Shown: in pieces, positions 17,267 to 26,609 of the stretch
Layout: each line of letters opens with the position of its first letter
Position numbering within the stretch: the stretch's first letter is position 1
NCBI RefSeq assembly: GCF_042944905.1
Contig: NZ_CP168496.1
Location: forward strand, 1,550,001 to 1,614,000
Reading direction: 5' to 3'
DNA from: Psychrobacillus sp042944905
Lineage (GTDB): Bacteria > Bacillota > Bacilli > Bacillales_A > Planococcaceae
Length of the DNA stretch: 64,000 bases
The notes under the pieces: model-generated
Told to the model about the DNA's origin: nothing
The model's database searches: none
The model's input: the letters and a program-made list of their open reading frames with translations, nothing else
Translations under genes and position numbers: made by a program

Positions 17267-17330
17267 AATTTAGATGAAAGTATGACATAATTCACTCATG
17301 TTAGTGGAAAGAATGGACGAGGTGAATGAT

Positions 17331-18065
17331 TTGGAGAGATTACAAAAAGTACTTGCTCACGCAGGTGTAGCATCAAGAAGAAAGTCAGAAGAAATGATCT
17401 TGCAAGGAAAAGTAAAAGTGAATGGTAAAGTAGTGACGGAACTTGGTTTAAAAGTGACCGATGCGGATACAGTGGAAGTAGAAGGAGTTAAGTTAGAAAA
17501 AGAACAAAAGGTGTATTATTTACTTTATAAACCAAGAGGGGTTATATCTGCGGTAACGGATGATAAAGGTAGAAAGACGGTAACTGATTTGCTACCACAT
17601 GTGACAGAACGTCTCTATCCTGTAGGTAGATTAGATTATGAAACATCCGGTGTGTTATTACTTACAAATGATGGCGATTTTTCATATGCATTGACGCATC
17701 CAAAATTTAAAGTCGATAAAACCTATGTTGCAAGAGTGAAAGGGATTCCGCTAAAAGAACAATTACGCCCATTAGAACGTGGAGTTGTTTTAGAAGATGG
17801 TAAAACGGCTCCTGCACGAGTGAAATTACTATCTTCCGAACGAAAAACAAATAAAGCAATCATAGAAATTACGATTCATGAAGGCAAAAATCGACAAGTT
17901 CGACGTATGTTTGACGCAATAGGGTTCCCGGTGCAAAAACTAAAAAGGGAACGATTTGGCTTTTTAACATTGCATAGTCTAAATGCTGGAGAGTGGAGAG
18001 AACTGTCAACACATGAAGTGAAGCAGTTACGAGTTCTTGCTGAAACAGGTAAAATAGGGAACTAA
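17331..18065 (+). CDS. rluB: 23S rRNA pseudouridine synthase B
   Basis: A 244-residue RsuA/RluB family enzyme that makes pseudouridine in the 23S rRNA peptidyl-transferase region. The N-terminal S4 RNA-binding domain (about 2-48) is followed by the synthase domain with catalytic Asp102 in GRLDYETSG. TTG 17331 is chosen because GAGGTG lies 6 bp upstream and MERLQKVLAHAG is the usual N-terminus; ATG and TTG codons further upstream are not needed. It precedes resA as in B. subtilis. Confidence 0.9.
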   Translation: MERLQKVLAHAGVASRRKSEEMILQGKVKVNGKVVTELGLKVTDADTVEVEGVKLEKEQKVYYLLYKPRGVISAVTDDKGRKTVTDLLPHVTERLYPVGRLDYETSGVLLLTNDGDFSYALTHPKFKVDKTYVARVKGIPLKEQLRPLERGVVLEDGKTAPARVKLLSSERKTNKAIIEITIHEGKNRQVRRMFDAIGFPVQKLKRERFGFLTLHSLNAGEWRELSTHEVKQLRVLAETGKIGN

Positions 18066-18105
18066 AACCAAGTATGTTCACAAAGCAGTCAAAAGTCTCA
18101 ATTTT

Positions 18106-18140
18106 AACCGTTATTTATTTTGGTATAATAAATAACGGTT
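18106..18140 (+). promoter_or_regulatory. 14-bp inverted repeat around the resA -10 box
   Basis: AACCGTTATTTATT (18106-18119) and its exact reverse complement (18127-18140) flank TTGGTAT. A perfect TATAAT lies at 18124-18129, reaching from the loop into the right arm. No good -35 is seen 17 bp upstream. This suggests an operator at the promoter of the resABC genes, possibly activator-dependent. ResD, which controls resA in B. subtilis, is one candidate. Confidence 0.6.
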
Positions 18141-18164
18141 ATGCTTTGAATTGGAGGAAAAGAA

Positions 18165-18701
18165 ATGGCTCAATCGAAAAAGAAACGGTTATACATAAGA
18201 TCCGTTATTTTGGTAGTGCTTACATTAGCAATTGTATTTACTGTATATTCAAACTTAAATAAAGAAAAAAATGCAGTACTTCAAGTAGGCGATAAAGCCC
18301 CGGATTTCATTTTGGTTGATATGCAAGGAAATGAGCATAGACTTTCAGATTATAAAGGTAAAGGGGTATTCTTGAACTTTTGGGGAACTTGGTGTAAACC
18401 ATGTGCAACAGAAATGCCTGCTATGGACAATCAATACAACATTTATAAGGACCAAGGAGTTCAAACATTAGCGATCAATATTGGTGAATCAGATCTGAAA
18501 GTAAATAGTTTTGCAAAACGTTTTGGATTATCATTCCCTATTGCAATCGATCGAAATAAAAGTGTCATGGAATTATATAATATTGACCCGTTGCCTACTA
18601 CTTTTTTAATCAATCCAGATGGTCGAATTGTAAAAATTATAAAAGGTCAAATGACTGAGAAAGATATTGCTAATTTTATGGGTCAGGTTAAACCTTCCTA
18701 A
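18165..18701 (+). CDS. resA: Thiol-disulfide oxidoreductase ResA
   Basis: A 178-residue membrane-anchored thioredoxin-like protein on the outer face of the membrane. It reduces the haem-binding cysteines of apocytochrome c before ligation. One N-terminal span (about 11-28) is followed by a thioredoxin fold with active-site Cys77-Lys-Pro-Cys80 in GTWCKPC and a cis-proline loop DPLPTTF. ATG 18165 follows TTGGAGGAAAAG. It is the first gene of the resABCDE cluster; resB starts 14 bp after its stop. Confidence 0.94.
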   Translation: MAQSKKKRLYIRSVILVVLTLAIVFTVYSNLNKEKNAVLQVGDKAPDFILVDMQGNEHRLSDYKGKGVFLNFWGTWCKPCATEMPAMDNQYNIYKDQGVQTLAINIGESDLKVNSFAKRFGLSFPIAIDRNKSVMELYNIDPLPTTFLINPDGRIVKIIKGQMTEKDIANFMGQVKPS

Positions 18702-18715
18702 AGGAGTTCGTAAAA

Positions 18716-20365
18716 ATGGACAAAATAGTTTGTGCATGTGGGAACGTAAATCCAGCTGGTACTGAATTATGTGAGAGCTGTGGTCGTCCTTTAAACAAAG
18801 ATGTAAGCGAAAAAAAACTTGTAGATATGCGTTATGAAGGTTCTGCTAGACGTTCTCAAACATATAACAAAACAGTAATTGATAAAATATGGAATTTCTT
18901 CTCGAGCGTGAAGGTTGGTATGTGGATAATTACTTGCATTTTAGTTGCCGCTGCAATTGGTACGATACTTCCGCAAGTTTTTTATGTTCCCGCGACTAGA
19001 GAAGCCGATATTGCGGCATATTATGAAAGGGTATATGGCACTTTTGGGAAACTATACTATGACTTAGGGTTATCCGATTTATATAGCTCCTGGTGGTTCC
19101 AAACACTAGTCGGCATGCTTGGTATTTCATTAGTTATTGCAAGTCTGGATCGTGTAATTCCACTCTACAAATCATTAAAGAAACAAAAAACAAAACGACA
19201 TATTAGTTTTTTAAGTCGTCAACGCATTTATGGAATTGGTGAAGTTGAGACACCTAAGGATTCATTAGACAAAGCGGAAGCTAAGTTAAAAACAATGCAT
19301 TTTAAAGTGAAACGCGAAGGAAATGCCATTTTAGCGGAAAAGGGACGTTTTTCACGATGGGGTCCCTATATCAATCATCTTGGTCTGATTCTCTTTTTAT
19401 TTGGCGTTATGTTACGAGCTATTCCGGGATTTTATGTCGATGAAACGATGTGGCTAAGAGAAGGAGAAACGCTTCACATACCTAAAGCAGATGGTTATTT
19501 CTTGGAAAGCAAACAGTTCACTTACGAGACATATTCAAAAGAAGAATCTTCAGAAGTATTTGGTGAAGCAATTGATCGAGTTGGCTCTATCGCTAAAAAT
19601 TATCAAACAGATGTTACTTTATACAAAGGTTCAGAAGATGCGGTAGCAGGAAAATCAGAGGAGTTAGAATTTGTTAAAGATGCATCCATACAAGTAAATA
19701 AACCCCTAAAATTTAATAACTTTTCAGTGTTCCAAATGGATTTCCGTTTGGATGAGTTAAAATCCATGACTTTCCAATTACAAGATAAAGCATCGAAAGA
19801 ATCCTTCGGAGAATTCACTATAGATCTAGCTAATCCTCAATCTGATTATGATTTTAAAAATGGTTATAAGGTAGAGATATTAGATTATTATGCTGATTTT
19901 ACAGGATTCGAGGATGGAGTCCCACAGTCAAAATCTCCACTTCCAAATAATCCTGCATTTTTAGTGAAAATGTATAGTCCCGAATTTCCAAAAGGGGAAA
20001 CAAGCTTTGTTATGATAAAAGAAACACTTGAGCCATTAGGTGAAACAAAACATAAAATTGCTTTCCAAAGTGTTGAAACAAGAGATGTCTCTGGTTTAAC
20101 CATACGAAAAGATTTAACACTTCCTATTGTCGGGCTTGGAGGACTTATCTTCATGATTGGAGTAGCTCAAGGGTCGTACTGGAACCATCGTCGTATTTGG
20201 TTGCAACTGTTAGAAAATGGTCAAGTTGTAATTGCTGCCCATACGAACAAAAACTGGCTAAGCATTATGAAAGATTTAGATGCAGTGTCAGAAGTAGCGG
20301 TGCTTCCACCATATGAAGATCAACAAGATTTAGATTCTAAAGCAGAAAAAGAGGAAGGGGTATAA
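18716..20365 (+). CDS. resB: Cytochrome c biogenesis protein ResB
   Basis: A 549-residue membrane protein that, with ResC, delivers and ligates haem to apocytochrome c (system II). It begins with a small cytosolic zinc-ribbon-like knuckle (Cys6, Cys8, Cys19, Cys22). Membrane spans lie at about 69-90, 137-158 and 218-238, then a large outer domain and a last span near 465-485. Stop and resC start are 5 bp apart, so the two are made together. Confidence 0.93.
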   Translation: MDKIVCACGNVNPAGTELCESCGRPLNKDVSEKKLVDMRYEGSARRSQTYNKTVIDKIWNFFSSVKVGMWIITCILVAAAIGTILPQVFYVPATREADIAAYYERVYGTFGKLYYDLGLSDLYSSWWFQTLVGMLGISLVIASLDRVIPLYKSLKKQKTKRHISFLSRQRIYGIGEVETPKDSLDKAEAKLKTMHFKVKREGNAILAEKGRFSRWGPYINHLGLILFLFGVMLRAIPGFYVDETMWLREGETLHIPKADGYFLESKQFTYETYSKEESSEVFGEAIDRVGSIAKNYQTDVTLYKGSEDAVAGKSEELEFVKDASIQVNKPLKFNNFSVFQMDFRLDELKSMTFQLQDKASKESFGEFTIDLANPQSDYDFKNGYKVEILDYYADFTGFEDGVPQSKSPLPNNPAFLVKMYSPEFPKGETSFVMIKETLEPLGETKHKIAFQSVETRDVSGLTIRKDLTLPIVGLGGLIFMIGVAQGSYWNHRRIWLQLLENGQVVIAAHTNKNWLSIMKDLDAVSEVAVLPPYEDQQDLDSKAEKEEGV

Positions 20366-20370
20366 ATTTT

Positions 20371-21555
20371 ATGAATATGGTATCACTTAGTAGTAACTTA
20401 TTGTTTATTGCGTTTATCGCTTATTTAATAGCAACCTTTTTATTTGGAGGTGCAGTAAAGGGTTCGAGCTCAGAAGCTTCTAAGTCTTTTGAGCGTTGGG
20501 GTAAATTAGCAATAAGTGTGACTATTCTTGGATTTATCGCTAATGTTAGTTACTTTATTACTAGATGGATTGCTGCTGGACATGCTCCGGTAAGTAATCT
20601 ATTTGAGTTTACAACGGCCTTTGGTATGATGGTCGTTGGTGCATTTATCTTACTTTATTTTCTATACAGAACTCCTGCACTTGGTCTTTTTGCTTTACCT
20701 ATCGCAATATTAATCATTGCATATGCGAGTATGTTCCCAAAAGATATTACTCCATTAATACCAGCACTAAAAAGTTATTGGTTAACAGTGCATGTAATTA
20801 CTGCTGCACTTGGTGAATCTATTTTGGCGATTAGTGCTGTTGCTGGTTTTATTTGGTTATTAAAAAATATTGACCTAACTAAAAAATCTAAGCAACGTTT
20901 TTGGATAGAAGCAGTTATGTATGTCATTGTGTTAGTTCTAGGATTTGTTGTTGCAACTACTTCTTTTTCTTTAGCAGATTATAAAGCTGAGTATAATTAC
21001 GTAGATAAAGAAGGAAATGTTGCTAAAATGGAATATGATATGCCGCCTATTTTCGGTATGAATAAATCAGAAGCAATCACTGAAAATGCAATGGCGCCAT
21101 TAGTGGAAATGCCACCACTTGTAAATGCTAAAAAACTTACGATCGTTACTTGGTCTGTCCTTTTTGGAACAGTGCTGTATGTATTACTACGTTTAATTTT
21201 ACGTAAACGAATTGCTACAGTCCTACAACCATTTGCGAAAAAAGCAAACTCTCAATTCATGGATGAAATAGGTTATCGTTCGGTGCTAATCGGATTCCCA
21301 GTGTTCACACTAGGTGCACTTATTTTTGCGATGATTTGGGCGCATGAAGCATGGTCTAGATTCTGGGGTTGGGATCCTAAAGAAGTTTGGGCGCTTATTA
21401 CATGGCTTTTTTATGCAGTATTTTTACATCTTCGCCTTACTAAAGGTTGGCAAGGTGAGAAATCTGCTTGGTTAGCTTTAATTGGGTTTATTATTATTAT
21501 GTTTAACTTAGTTGCAGTTAATCTAATTATTGCTGGTTTACATTCTTATGCTTAA
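20371..21555 (+). CDS. resC: Cytochrome c biogenesis protein ResC (CcsA/CcsB type)
   Basis: A 394-residue integral membrane protein of the haem-handling family. It has about eight spans and the tryptophan-rich haem motif WGWDPKEVW near residue 330, followed by a histidine-containing span (AVFLHLRLTKGW). With ResB it forms the haem lyase at the outer membrane face. ATG 20371 follows GAGGAAGGGG. A terminator follows, so resDE may also have its own promoter. Confidence 0.93.
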   Translation: MNMVSLSSNLLFIAFIAYLIATFLFGGAVKGSSSEASKSFERWGKLAISVTILGFIANVSYFITRWIAAGHAPVSNLFEFTTAFGMMVVGAFILLYFLYRTPALGLFALPIAILIIAYASMFPKDITPLIPALKSYWLTVHVITAALGESILAISAVAGFIWLLKNIDLTKKSKQRFWIEAVMYVIVLVLGFVVATTSFSLADYKAEYNYVDKEGNVAKMEYDMPPIFGMNKSEAITENAMAPLVEMPPLVNAKKLTIVTWSVLFGTVLYVLLRLILRKRIATVLQPFAKKANSQFMDEIGYRSVLIGFPVFTLGALIFAMIWAHEAWSRFWGWDPKEVWALITWLFYAVFLHLRLTKGWQGEKSAWLALIGFIIIMFNLVAVNLIIAGLHSYA

Positions 21556-21562
21556 ATTTTTT

Positions 21563-21600
21563 GCTCTTATCTCTTCATAATGAGGTAGGAGCTTTTCTTT
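21563..21600 (+). terminator. Terminator between resC and resD
   Basis: An 11-bp stem with two G-U pairs (21563-21573 with 21582-21592), then TTTTCTTT. This separates haem ligation genes from the resD-resE pair. Confidence 0.75.
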
Positions 21601-21658
21601 CAATTTAGGAACACAAATTGTACAATATAAATAGAAGTTGATAGAGAGGTATGATAAT

Positions 21659-22375
21659 ATGTCAGAAATGATTAAACTTTTAGTGGTGGATGACGAAGAA
21701 CGTATTCGTCGCTTGTTGAAAATGTATTTAGAAAGAGAAGGATATGAAGTTGAAGAAGCGGAAAATGGAGAAATTGCTCTACAACTTGCATTAGAAAATG
21801 ATTATAATTGCATATTATTAGATATTATGATGCCAGAAAAAGACGGAATCGAAGTAATAACAGCATTACGTGAACATAAACAAACTCCTGTCATTATGCT
21901 AACTGCTAAAGGAGAGGAAGCAGACAGAGTAGAAGGTTTTGAATTAGGGGTAGATGACTATATAGTAAAGCCTTTTAGCCCTAGAGAAGTAGTTTTGCGT
22001 ACTAAAGCTATTCTTAGAAGATCAGCCGTGTTGTCGCCAATCCAAGGAACTTCCGCTTCAAAAGATATCGTTGTATTCCCTCATCTAACTATTGATCACG
22101 ATGCCCACCGTGTGACAGCAGATGGGGTGGAAGTTAGTTTAACGCCGAAAGAATATGAGTTACTCTATTTCTTAGCAAAGGCACCAGATAAAGTATTTGA
22201 TCGGGAACAATTACTAAAAGAAGTTTGGCATTATGATTTCTTCGGAGATTTACGTACAGTAGATACACATGTAAAACGTTTGCGTGAAAAGCTAAATAGG
22301 GTTTCTGAAAAGTCTGCGAAAATGATTGTAACTGTTTGGGGTGTAGGTTACAAATTTGAGATTGTCAATGAATAG
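21659..22375 (+). CDS. resD: Response regulator ResD
   Basis: A 238-residue OmpR-type regulator. The receiver domain (about 5-120) has acidic residues Asp11 and Asp12 and the phosphorylated Asp55 (LLDIMMPEKDG). The C-terminal winged helix includes LTPKEYELLYFLA and VDTHVKRLREKL. ResD activates respiration and anaerobic genes and, in B. subtilis, resA itself. ATG 21659 follows AGAGAGGT; a start three codons later is possible. It overlaps resE by 8 bp. Confidence 0.93.
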   Translation: MSEMIKLLVVDDEERIRRLLKMYLEREGYEVEEAENGEIALQLALENDYNCILLDIMMPEKDGIEVITALREHKQTPVIMLTAKGEEADRVEGFELGVDDYIVKPFSPREVVLRTKAILRRSAVLSPIQGTSASKDIVVFPHLTIDHDAHRVTADGVEVSLTPKEYELLYFLAKAPDKVFDREQLLKEVWHYDFFGDLRTVDTHVKRLREKLNRVSEKSAKMIVTVWGVGYKFEIVNE

Positions 22376-24143
22376 AATTTGGAATAGTGTTGTCGGGAAG
22401 CTATGGGGAACCATATTGCTTCTCGTCTTATTTGTGTTGTTTATCGTAACCGTATTAATGCTTGAATTTCTGGAGAACTTCCATACGCAACAAGCAGAAG
22501 AAACATTAAGACAAGAAGCTGCAACCATTGGTAAAATAGTAGAGCAACACGATAAAGTAGAAGACTCGCTTCAAATCATACAAGATATACTGGGGGCAGA
22601 GACAAACGCATTAATTGTCAGAAATTCGGAATCTGTTTTTTTATCGATTCATGATGGGTTAAACAAGGATGTCATAAAGGATAAAATATTAAGTGATTCT
22701 GACCTCACAAAAGTATATATATCCAATAAAACAATCATAAAAAAAATGTTGATGCCCTCTATGACAAAAGAAGACCAAATGGAATCTTATATTATTTTAG
22801 CTTCTCCTTTTGAATCAGATAAGGAAGTACATGGGGCTGTCTTTATTTATCAGAGCTTAGAAGTAGTAAATAAAACATCTAATCATACGACGAGAATTGT
22901 TTTTTTATCTGGTTTTATCGCATTACTATTAACGACAATGTTTTCGTTCTTCTTAACTTCCAGAATTACTTCTCCATTACGTACGATGCGTGAAGCAGCA
23001 TTAGAATTAGCTAAAGGAAACTTTGAAACGAAAGTACCACAGCTACAAAGAGACGAAATAGGTGAACTTGGATCTGCTTTCAACCGAATGGGAAAACAGT
23101 TAAAAAATCATGTCGAGGTAATTAACCAAGAAAAAGAGCAGTTGTCGAATATCTTAACAGCTATGACAGATGCGGTTATAACATTTAATAAGGATTTTCA
23201 TGTTCTTGTTAGTAATCCTCAAGCCGATAAACTATTTCAAAAATGGAATATAAATAACGAAACAACGGATTATTCTCATCTACCAGCTGAGTTATTCCAT
23301 TTACTCGATCATGTATTCAATTTAGAAGAAGAGTTAGAAGAAGAATTGGGTATTAAAGGTTCCTACTTCTCGGTATCCATTAGTTTACTCTATAGTAAAG
23401 ACGCCATACGCGGAGCAGTGGTTGTGCTTAGAGATATGACCGAACAGCACCGTCTAGACAAAATGCGTTCAGACTTTATCGCCAATGTATCGCATGAACT
23501 TAGAACACCAATATCCATGCTCCAAGGATACAGCGAAGCGATCATTGATGATGTGGTCACGACAGAAGAAGATCGAAAAGAAATGATACGAATTATTTAT
23601 GATGAGTCGAAACGAATGGGAAGATTAGTGACAGAGCTTTTAGACTTAGCTCGTTTAGAATCAGGGTATTTAAGTATTTTCAAAGAGGAAGTCTCCATAA
23701 TACCAACGATTGAACGGATTACCCAAAAGTTTGATCAAATAGCAAAGGAAAATAATGTCCGATTAGTGCTTGAGCAAAATCTTAAAGATCCACTATTCTT
23801 AGAATTAGATGAAGACCGAATGGAACAAGTGCTTACAAACTTAATAGATAATGCGCTACGTCATACAGAAGAACAAGGCTCAGTAACGGTGAGATTAACC
23901 CGACTGAATCATCAATTGACTATCGAAGTAGAGGATACTGGTTATGGTATTCCAAGTGAAGATCTTCCTTACGTATTTGAACGTTTTTACAAAGCAGACA
24001 AAGCAAGAACAAGAGGGAAAAGTGGAACAGGTCTTGGTCTAGCTATCGCGAAGAATATTGTAGAACGTCATGCGGGCAACTTATCGGTAGAAAGTGAATT
24101 AGGAGTTGGGACAAAATTCATTGTCCAATTGCCGATTACGTAA
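22368..24143 (+). CDS. resE: Sensor histidine kinase ResE
   Basis: A 591-residue membrane kinase. An outer sensor domain lies between two spans (about 13-32 and 178-200). A HAMP domain, a PAS-like domain, then HisKA with the phosphorylated His in SHELRTP and an HATPase domain (NLIDNAL, DTGYGIP, GTGLGLAI) follow. It responds to redox or oxygen state and phosphorylates ResD. ATG 22368 overlaps resD; an in-frame TTG at 22356 is less likely. Confidence 0.93.
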   Translation: MNRIWNSVVGKLWGTILLLVLFVLFIVTVLMLEFLENFHTQQAEETLRQEAATIGKIVEQHDKVEDSLQIIQDILGAETNALIVRNSESVFLSIHDGLNKDVIKDKILSDSDLTKVYISNKTIIKKMLMPSMTKEDQMESYIILASPFESDKEVHGAVFIYQSLEVVNKTSNHTTRIVFLSGFIALLLTTMFSFFLTSRITSPLRTMREAALELAKGNFETKVPQLQRDEIGELGSAFNRMGKQLKNHVEVINQEKEQLSNILTAMTDAVITFNKDFHVLVSNPQADKLFQKWNINNETTDYSHLPAELFHLLDHVFNLEEELEEELGIKGSYFSVSISLLYSKDAIRGAVVVLRDMTEQHRLDKMRSDFIANVSHELRTPISMLQGYSEAIIDDVVTTEEDRKEMIRIIYDESKRMGRLVTELLDLARLESGYLSIFKEEVSIIPTIERITQKFDQIAKENNVRLVLEQNLKDPLFLELDEDRMEQVLTNLIDNALRHTEEQGSVTVRLTRLNHQLTIEVEDTGYGIPSEDLPYVFERFYKADKARTRGKSGTGLGLAIAKNIVERHAGNLSVESELGVGTKFIVQLPIT

Positions 24144-24207
24144 TTGATCGTTTCATGCATATTTTTTCCTGCGTCTATCTTTATGCTAGAGAAAATTTTG
24201 ATGTAAG

Positions 24208-24233
24208 TGAAACAAAAATAAATTATGAACGAC
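24208..24233 (+). promoter_or_regulatory. ECF-type promoter upstream of sigX
   Basis: TGAAAC at 24208-24213 and CGAC at 24230-24233 with a 16-bp spacer make a near-ideal ECF sigma promoter. Transcription would start near 24240, a few bases before the GGGGGGAG ribosome site of sigX. This is the pattern expected for autoregulation. Confidence 0.7.
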
Positions 24234-24257
24234 TAATTGTAAGAACGGGGGGAGTAT

Positions 24258-24794
24258 ATGAATGACTCCGTTTTCCACCGCTTGTATGATAGTTATCATC
24301 AAGACGTTTTTCAGTTTCTCATCTATTTAGTGAAAAATAGACAAACTGCGGAAGACTTGGTCCAAGAGGTATATGTACGTGTTCTAAGGGCATATAGCAG
24401 ATTTGAAGGAAAGAGCTCTGAGAAAACATGGCTATTTTCCATTGCAAAAAATGTAGCGATTGATCATTTTAGGAAGCAATCAGTCAGAAAGAAAAGGCTG
24501 TTCGAATCTTTTGATTGGGAAACAATGCAGCTTGCATCAACTGATATGCTTCCAGAAGATTCAGTTCAATTAAACGATGAAATGAAAACTCTACTCATCG
24601 CATTGGATGATTGTACAGGTGATCAAAAAATGGTTATCATTATGCGTTATTTTCAAGAACTTTCTATTGCTGAAACAGCTCAAATATTAAACTGGACAGA
24701 AGGGAAAGTGAAAACAACGCAACATCGAGCAATAAAAGCACTTCGTGAACGATTATCTGCAGTAGAAAAGGAGGGTAATGTTCATCATGAGTGA
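24258..24794 (+). CDS. sigX: ECF RNA polymerase sigma factor SigX
   Basis: A 178-residue group 4 sigma factor. Region 2 holds RQTAEDLVQEVYVRVLRAY and region 4 a helix-turn-helix, SIAETAQILNWTEGKVKTTQHRAIKAL. In B. subtilis SigX directs genes for cell-envelope charge and surface modification. Position after resE and before an anti-sigma gene supports the name. ATG 24258 follows a very strong GGGGGGAG. Its end overlaps rsiX by 8 bp. Confidence 0.9.
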   Translation: MNDSVFHRLYDSYHQDVFQFLIYLVKNRQTAEDLVQEVYVRVLRAYSRFEGKSSEKTWLFSIAKNVAIDHFRKQSVRKKRLFESFDWETMQLASTDMLPEDSVQLNDEMKTLLIALDDCTGDQKMVIIMRYFQELSIAETAQILNWTEGKVKTTQHRAIKALRERLSAVEKEGNVHHE

Positions 24795-26055
24795 TTGGGA
24801 AAAAGATGAAGAAGCACTAGATGAGCTAATGAATAAAATGCCCAAATTTACAGATCATCGTTCCAAAGAAGATGTCTATAATCGGGTAAAAATGGAAATA
24901 GAAAATCAAAATAGCGAAAAAAACAAAAGGACAACTCGTATGTTCTTATCCAAATGGAAGCCTATTGCTGTTTCCATTGCCTCAATACTTATTCTTACGT
25001 TTCTAGTAACTAGCTTTTACAACGACAAAGAATCTTCTATGTCAAAAGATATTTCAAGCAGAAGTATGGAACAAAAAAGTAGTAAAAAAGAAGGTTTGCA
25101 TTCCATGGATCCTACCGAAGAAGCATCCATCTCAAGTGATACAGCGGAAACTGAATCAACTAATTCAATGTTGACAATGTCGAGTTTAGATATATCATCT
25201 ATAGAGTTAGTTCCGTTGAATAACACAACTTCTGTTTACGAAGATAATCTTCATGGTGGAACTATTTTTCACTTTTCGTTAATTGAAAATGCATTATCGG
25301 TTCCAGTGACTATTATTATTCCAAAAGAGCAAATGATTAGTGATTTTCCAAATATGACTCCAAATAGCCTTCAACTTTATGAACGCTATGCAAATATAAT
25401 TGACGAAGAGGCATTAGGATTCAATAACTATCATCCTTACAATGGATATTTTAGTGCAGAAGGTAAACAATTAAAGCATTATTTACCTGCTGAACACGGG
25501 TATGATATAGCTCCTGGTACATCCGCTCCCTATTGGTCTTCAATCAATGAAATTTTCACAGATTTTGATTCATTGATGAGATTAAATGAGGATGGAACTC
25601 CAATCGAATGGGACCAAGCAGGGATATTGGATAAACCGAGTGTATTATCTGGTGCACATGCCCATCAAAGCTACTTCAAGTATGTGGCGTTTAATGGTAA
25701 TTTTTATTTATCTCCAAACTTCACAAAAAGTTTTGATACACTGTCTGAAGCGTTTGTTGATATGAAAAATTCCAAAAATGATATATACACGTCGGTTATT
25801 CCGGATAAAGTGACCTATTCTTATCGAGCTGATCATGACACTGCAATTATTCAGTTTGACGAACCTTTAGATCTTTCTGTAATGGAATCAAGTGATGCAA
25901 ATAGGATGATTGAAGCATTTTCATTAACAGCCGCTAGCTTTGGAACTCAAGTGAAGTTAGAAAATATCGTTCAAAAGCAGTGGAATGAATTTGATCTTAC
26001 AAAACCCCTTCCTGTACCATTAGGACCAAATGGTTTTATAATGGAAGCAAAATAA
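24787..26055 (+). CDS. rsiX: Anti-sigma-X factor RsiX
   Basis: A 422-residue single-span membrane protein. A cytosolic N-terminus (1-60) should bind SigX, a span lies near 61-78, then a long outer domain follows, starting with a Ser/Glu-rich linker. ATG 24787 (MSDWEKDEEALDEL) is favoured over ATG 24778, which is only 3 bp from the AAGGAGGG site. The outer domain is longer than in B. subtilis RsiX as I recall it. Coupled to sigX by overlap. Confidence 0.82.
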   Translation: MSDWEKDEEALDELMNKMPKFTDHRSKEDVYNRVKMEIENQNSEKNKRTTRMFLSKWKPIAVSIASILILTFLVTSFYNDKESSMSKDISSRSMEQKSSKKEGLHSMDPTEEASISSDTAETESTNSMLTMSSLDISSIELVPLNNTTSVYEDNLHGGTIFHFSLIENALSVPVTIIIPKEQMISDFPNMTPNSLQLYERYANIIDEEALGFNNYHPYNGYFSAEGKQLKHYLPAEHGYDIAPGTSAPYWSSINEIFTDFDSLMRLNEDGTPIEWDQAGILDKPSVLSGAHAHQSYFKYVAFNGNFYLSPNFTKSFDTLSEAFVDMKNSKNDIYTSVIPDKVTYSYRADHDTAIIQFDEPLDLSVMESSDANRMIEAFSLTAASFGTQVKLENIVQKQWNEFDLTKPLPVPLGPNGFIMEAK

Positions 26056-26062
26056 TTATAAG

Positions 26063-26107
26063 GAATGCCAACTATGAGTACTCTACATAGCTGGCATTCT
26101 TTTTTGT
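26063..26107 (+). terminator. Terminator after sigX-rsiX
   Basis: A 14-bp stem with one mismatch (26063-26076 with 26086-26099), then a T run. The following gap, 26108-26310, holds no clear gene; part of it (about 26222-26290) has GCCTCCTCGCG and CTAGC/GCTAG inverted segments that look like a worn intergenic repeat. Confidence 0.85.
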
Positions 26108-26311
26108 CTAGAATTTTTTATACATATAGACATCTTTCTACAAATGTTTCCCCGTCCAGAATCCGTAGCGTGCACTGAAAAAGTCCATAAAACCAACTTT
26201 GCTAGATAGGGCTTTCCAATTTTCATCGGTGTTGAATAAGCCTCCTCGCGTATCTAGCGGGGTTTTCTGGTAGCGCTATTCCTGCTAGGTATGTAATACG
26301 AAGCAGTTATA

Positions 26312-26340
26312 TTGCATAACCATACTATTTTTGTTAATAT
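26312..26340 (+). promoter_or_regulatory. Promoter of the ribU leader
   Basis: TTGCAT at 26312-26317 and TAATAT at 26335-26340 with a 17-bp spacer, about 48 bp ahead of the FMN aptamer. Confidence 0.55.
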
Positions 26341-26387
26341 GGAATTAATTCAAGATAAATATCTTGAAGGTTAATAAAATATTGATT

Positions 26388-26516
26388 CATCTTCGGGGCA
26401 GGGTGCAATTCCCGATCGGCGGTATTAGAAGATTTTTTCTTGAGCCCGCGAGCCGTTAAGGCAGGATTTGGTTAAATTCCAAAGCCGACAGTATAGTCTG
26501 GATGGGAGAAGGTGAA
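26388..26516 (+). promoter_or_regulatory. FMN riboswitch (RFN element)
   Basis: The conserved RFN blocks are present in order: ATCTTCGGGGCAGGGTG, AATTCCCGATCGGCGGT, GAGCCCGCGAGC, AAATTCCAAAGCCGACAGT, and GGATGGGAGAAGG. The first and last blocks form the closing helix. FMN binding should favour the downstream terminator, so the riboflavin transporter is shut off when FMN is plentiful. Confidence 0.96.
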
Positions 26517-26577
26517 GGTACAGTCGTTTTTCGTATACTCTAATACGGATACGCTTATTTAAGTGTGCCTTGGTTCT

Positions 26578-26609
26578 CCCTTAAGCTTTATTTGCTTAAG
26601 GGGTTTTTT
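26578..26609 (+). terminator. Riboswitch-controlled terminator before ribU
   Basis: CCCTTAAGC (26578-26586) and GCTTAAGGG (26594-26602) with a 7-nt loop, then six T. GGTTCTCCC just 5' of it can pair with the GGGAGAAGG end of the aptamer, which gives the alternative fold. Confidence 0.88.

Noticed and set aside
26138..26272. Minus-strand 40-codon open stretch ending FWTGKHL
   Set aside because: It has no start codon or recognised family. It could be a remnant of a gene end, but support is too thin.
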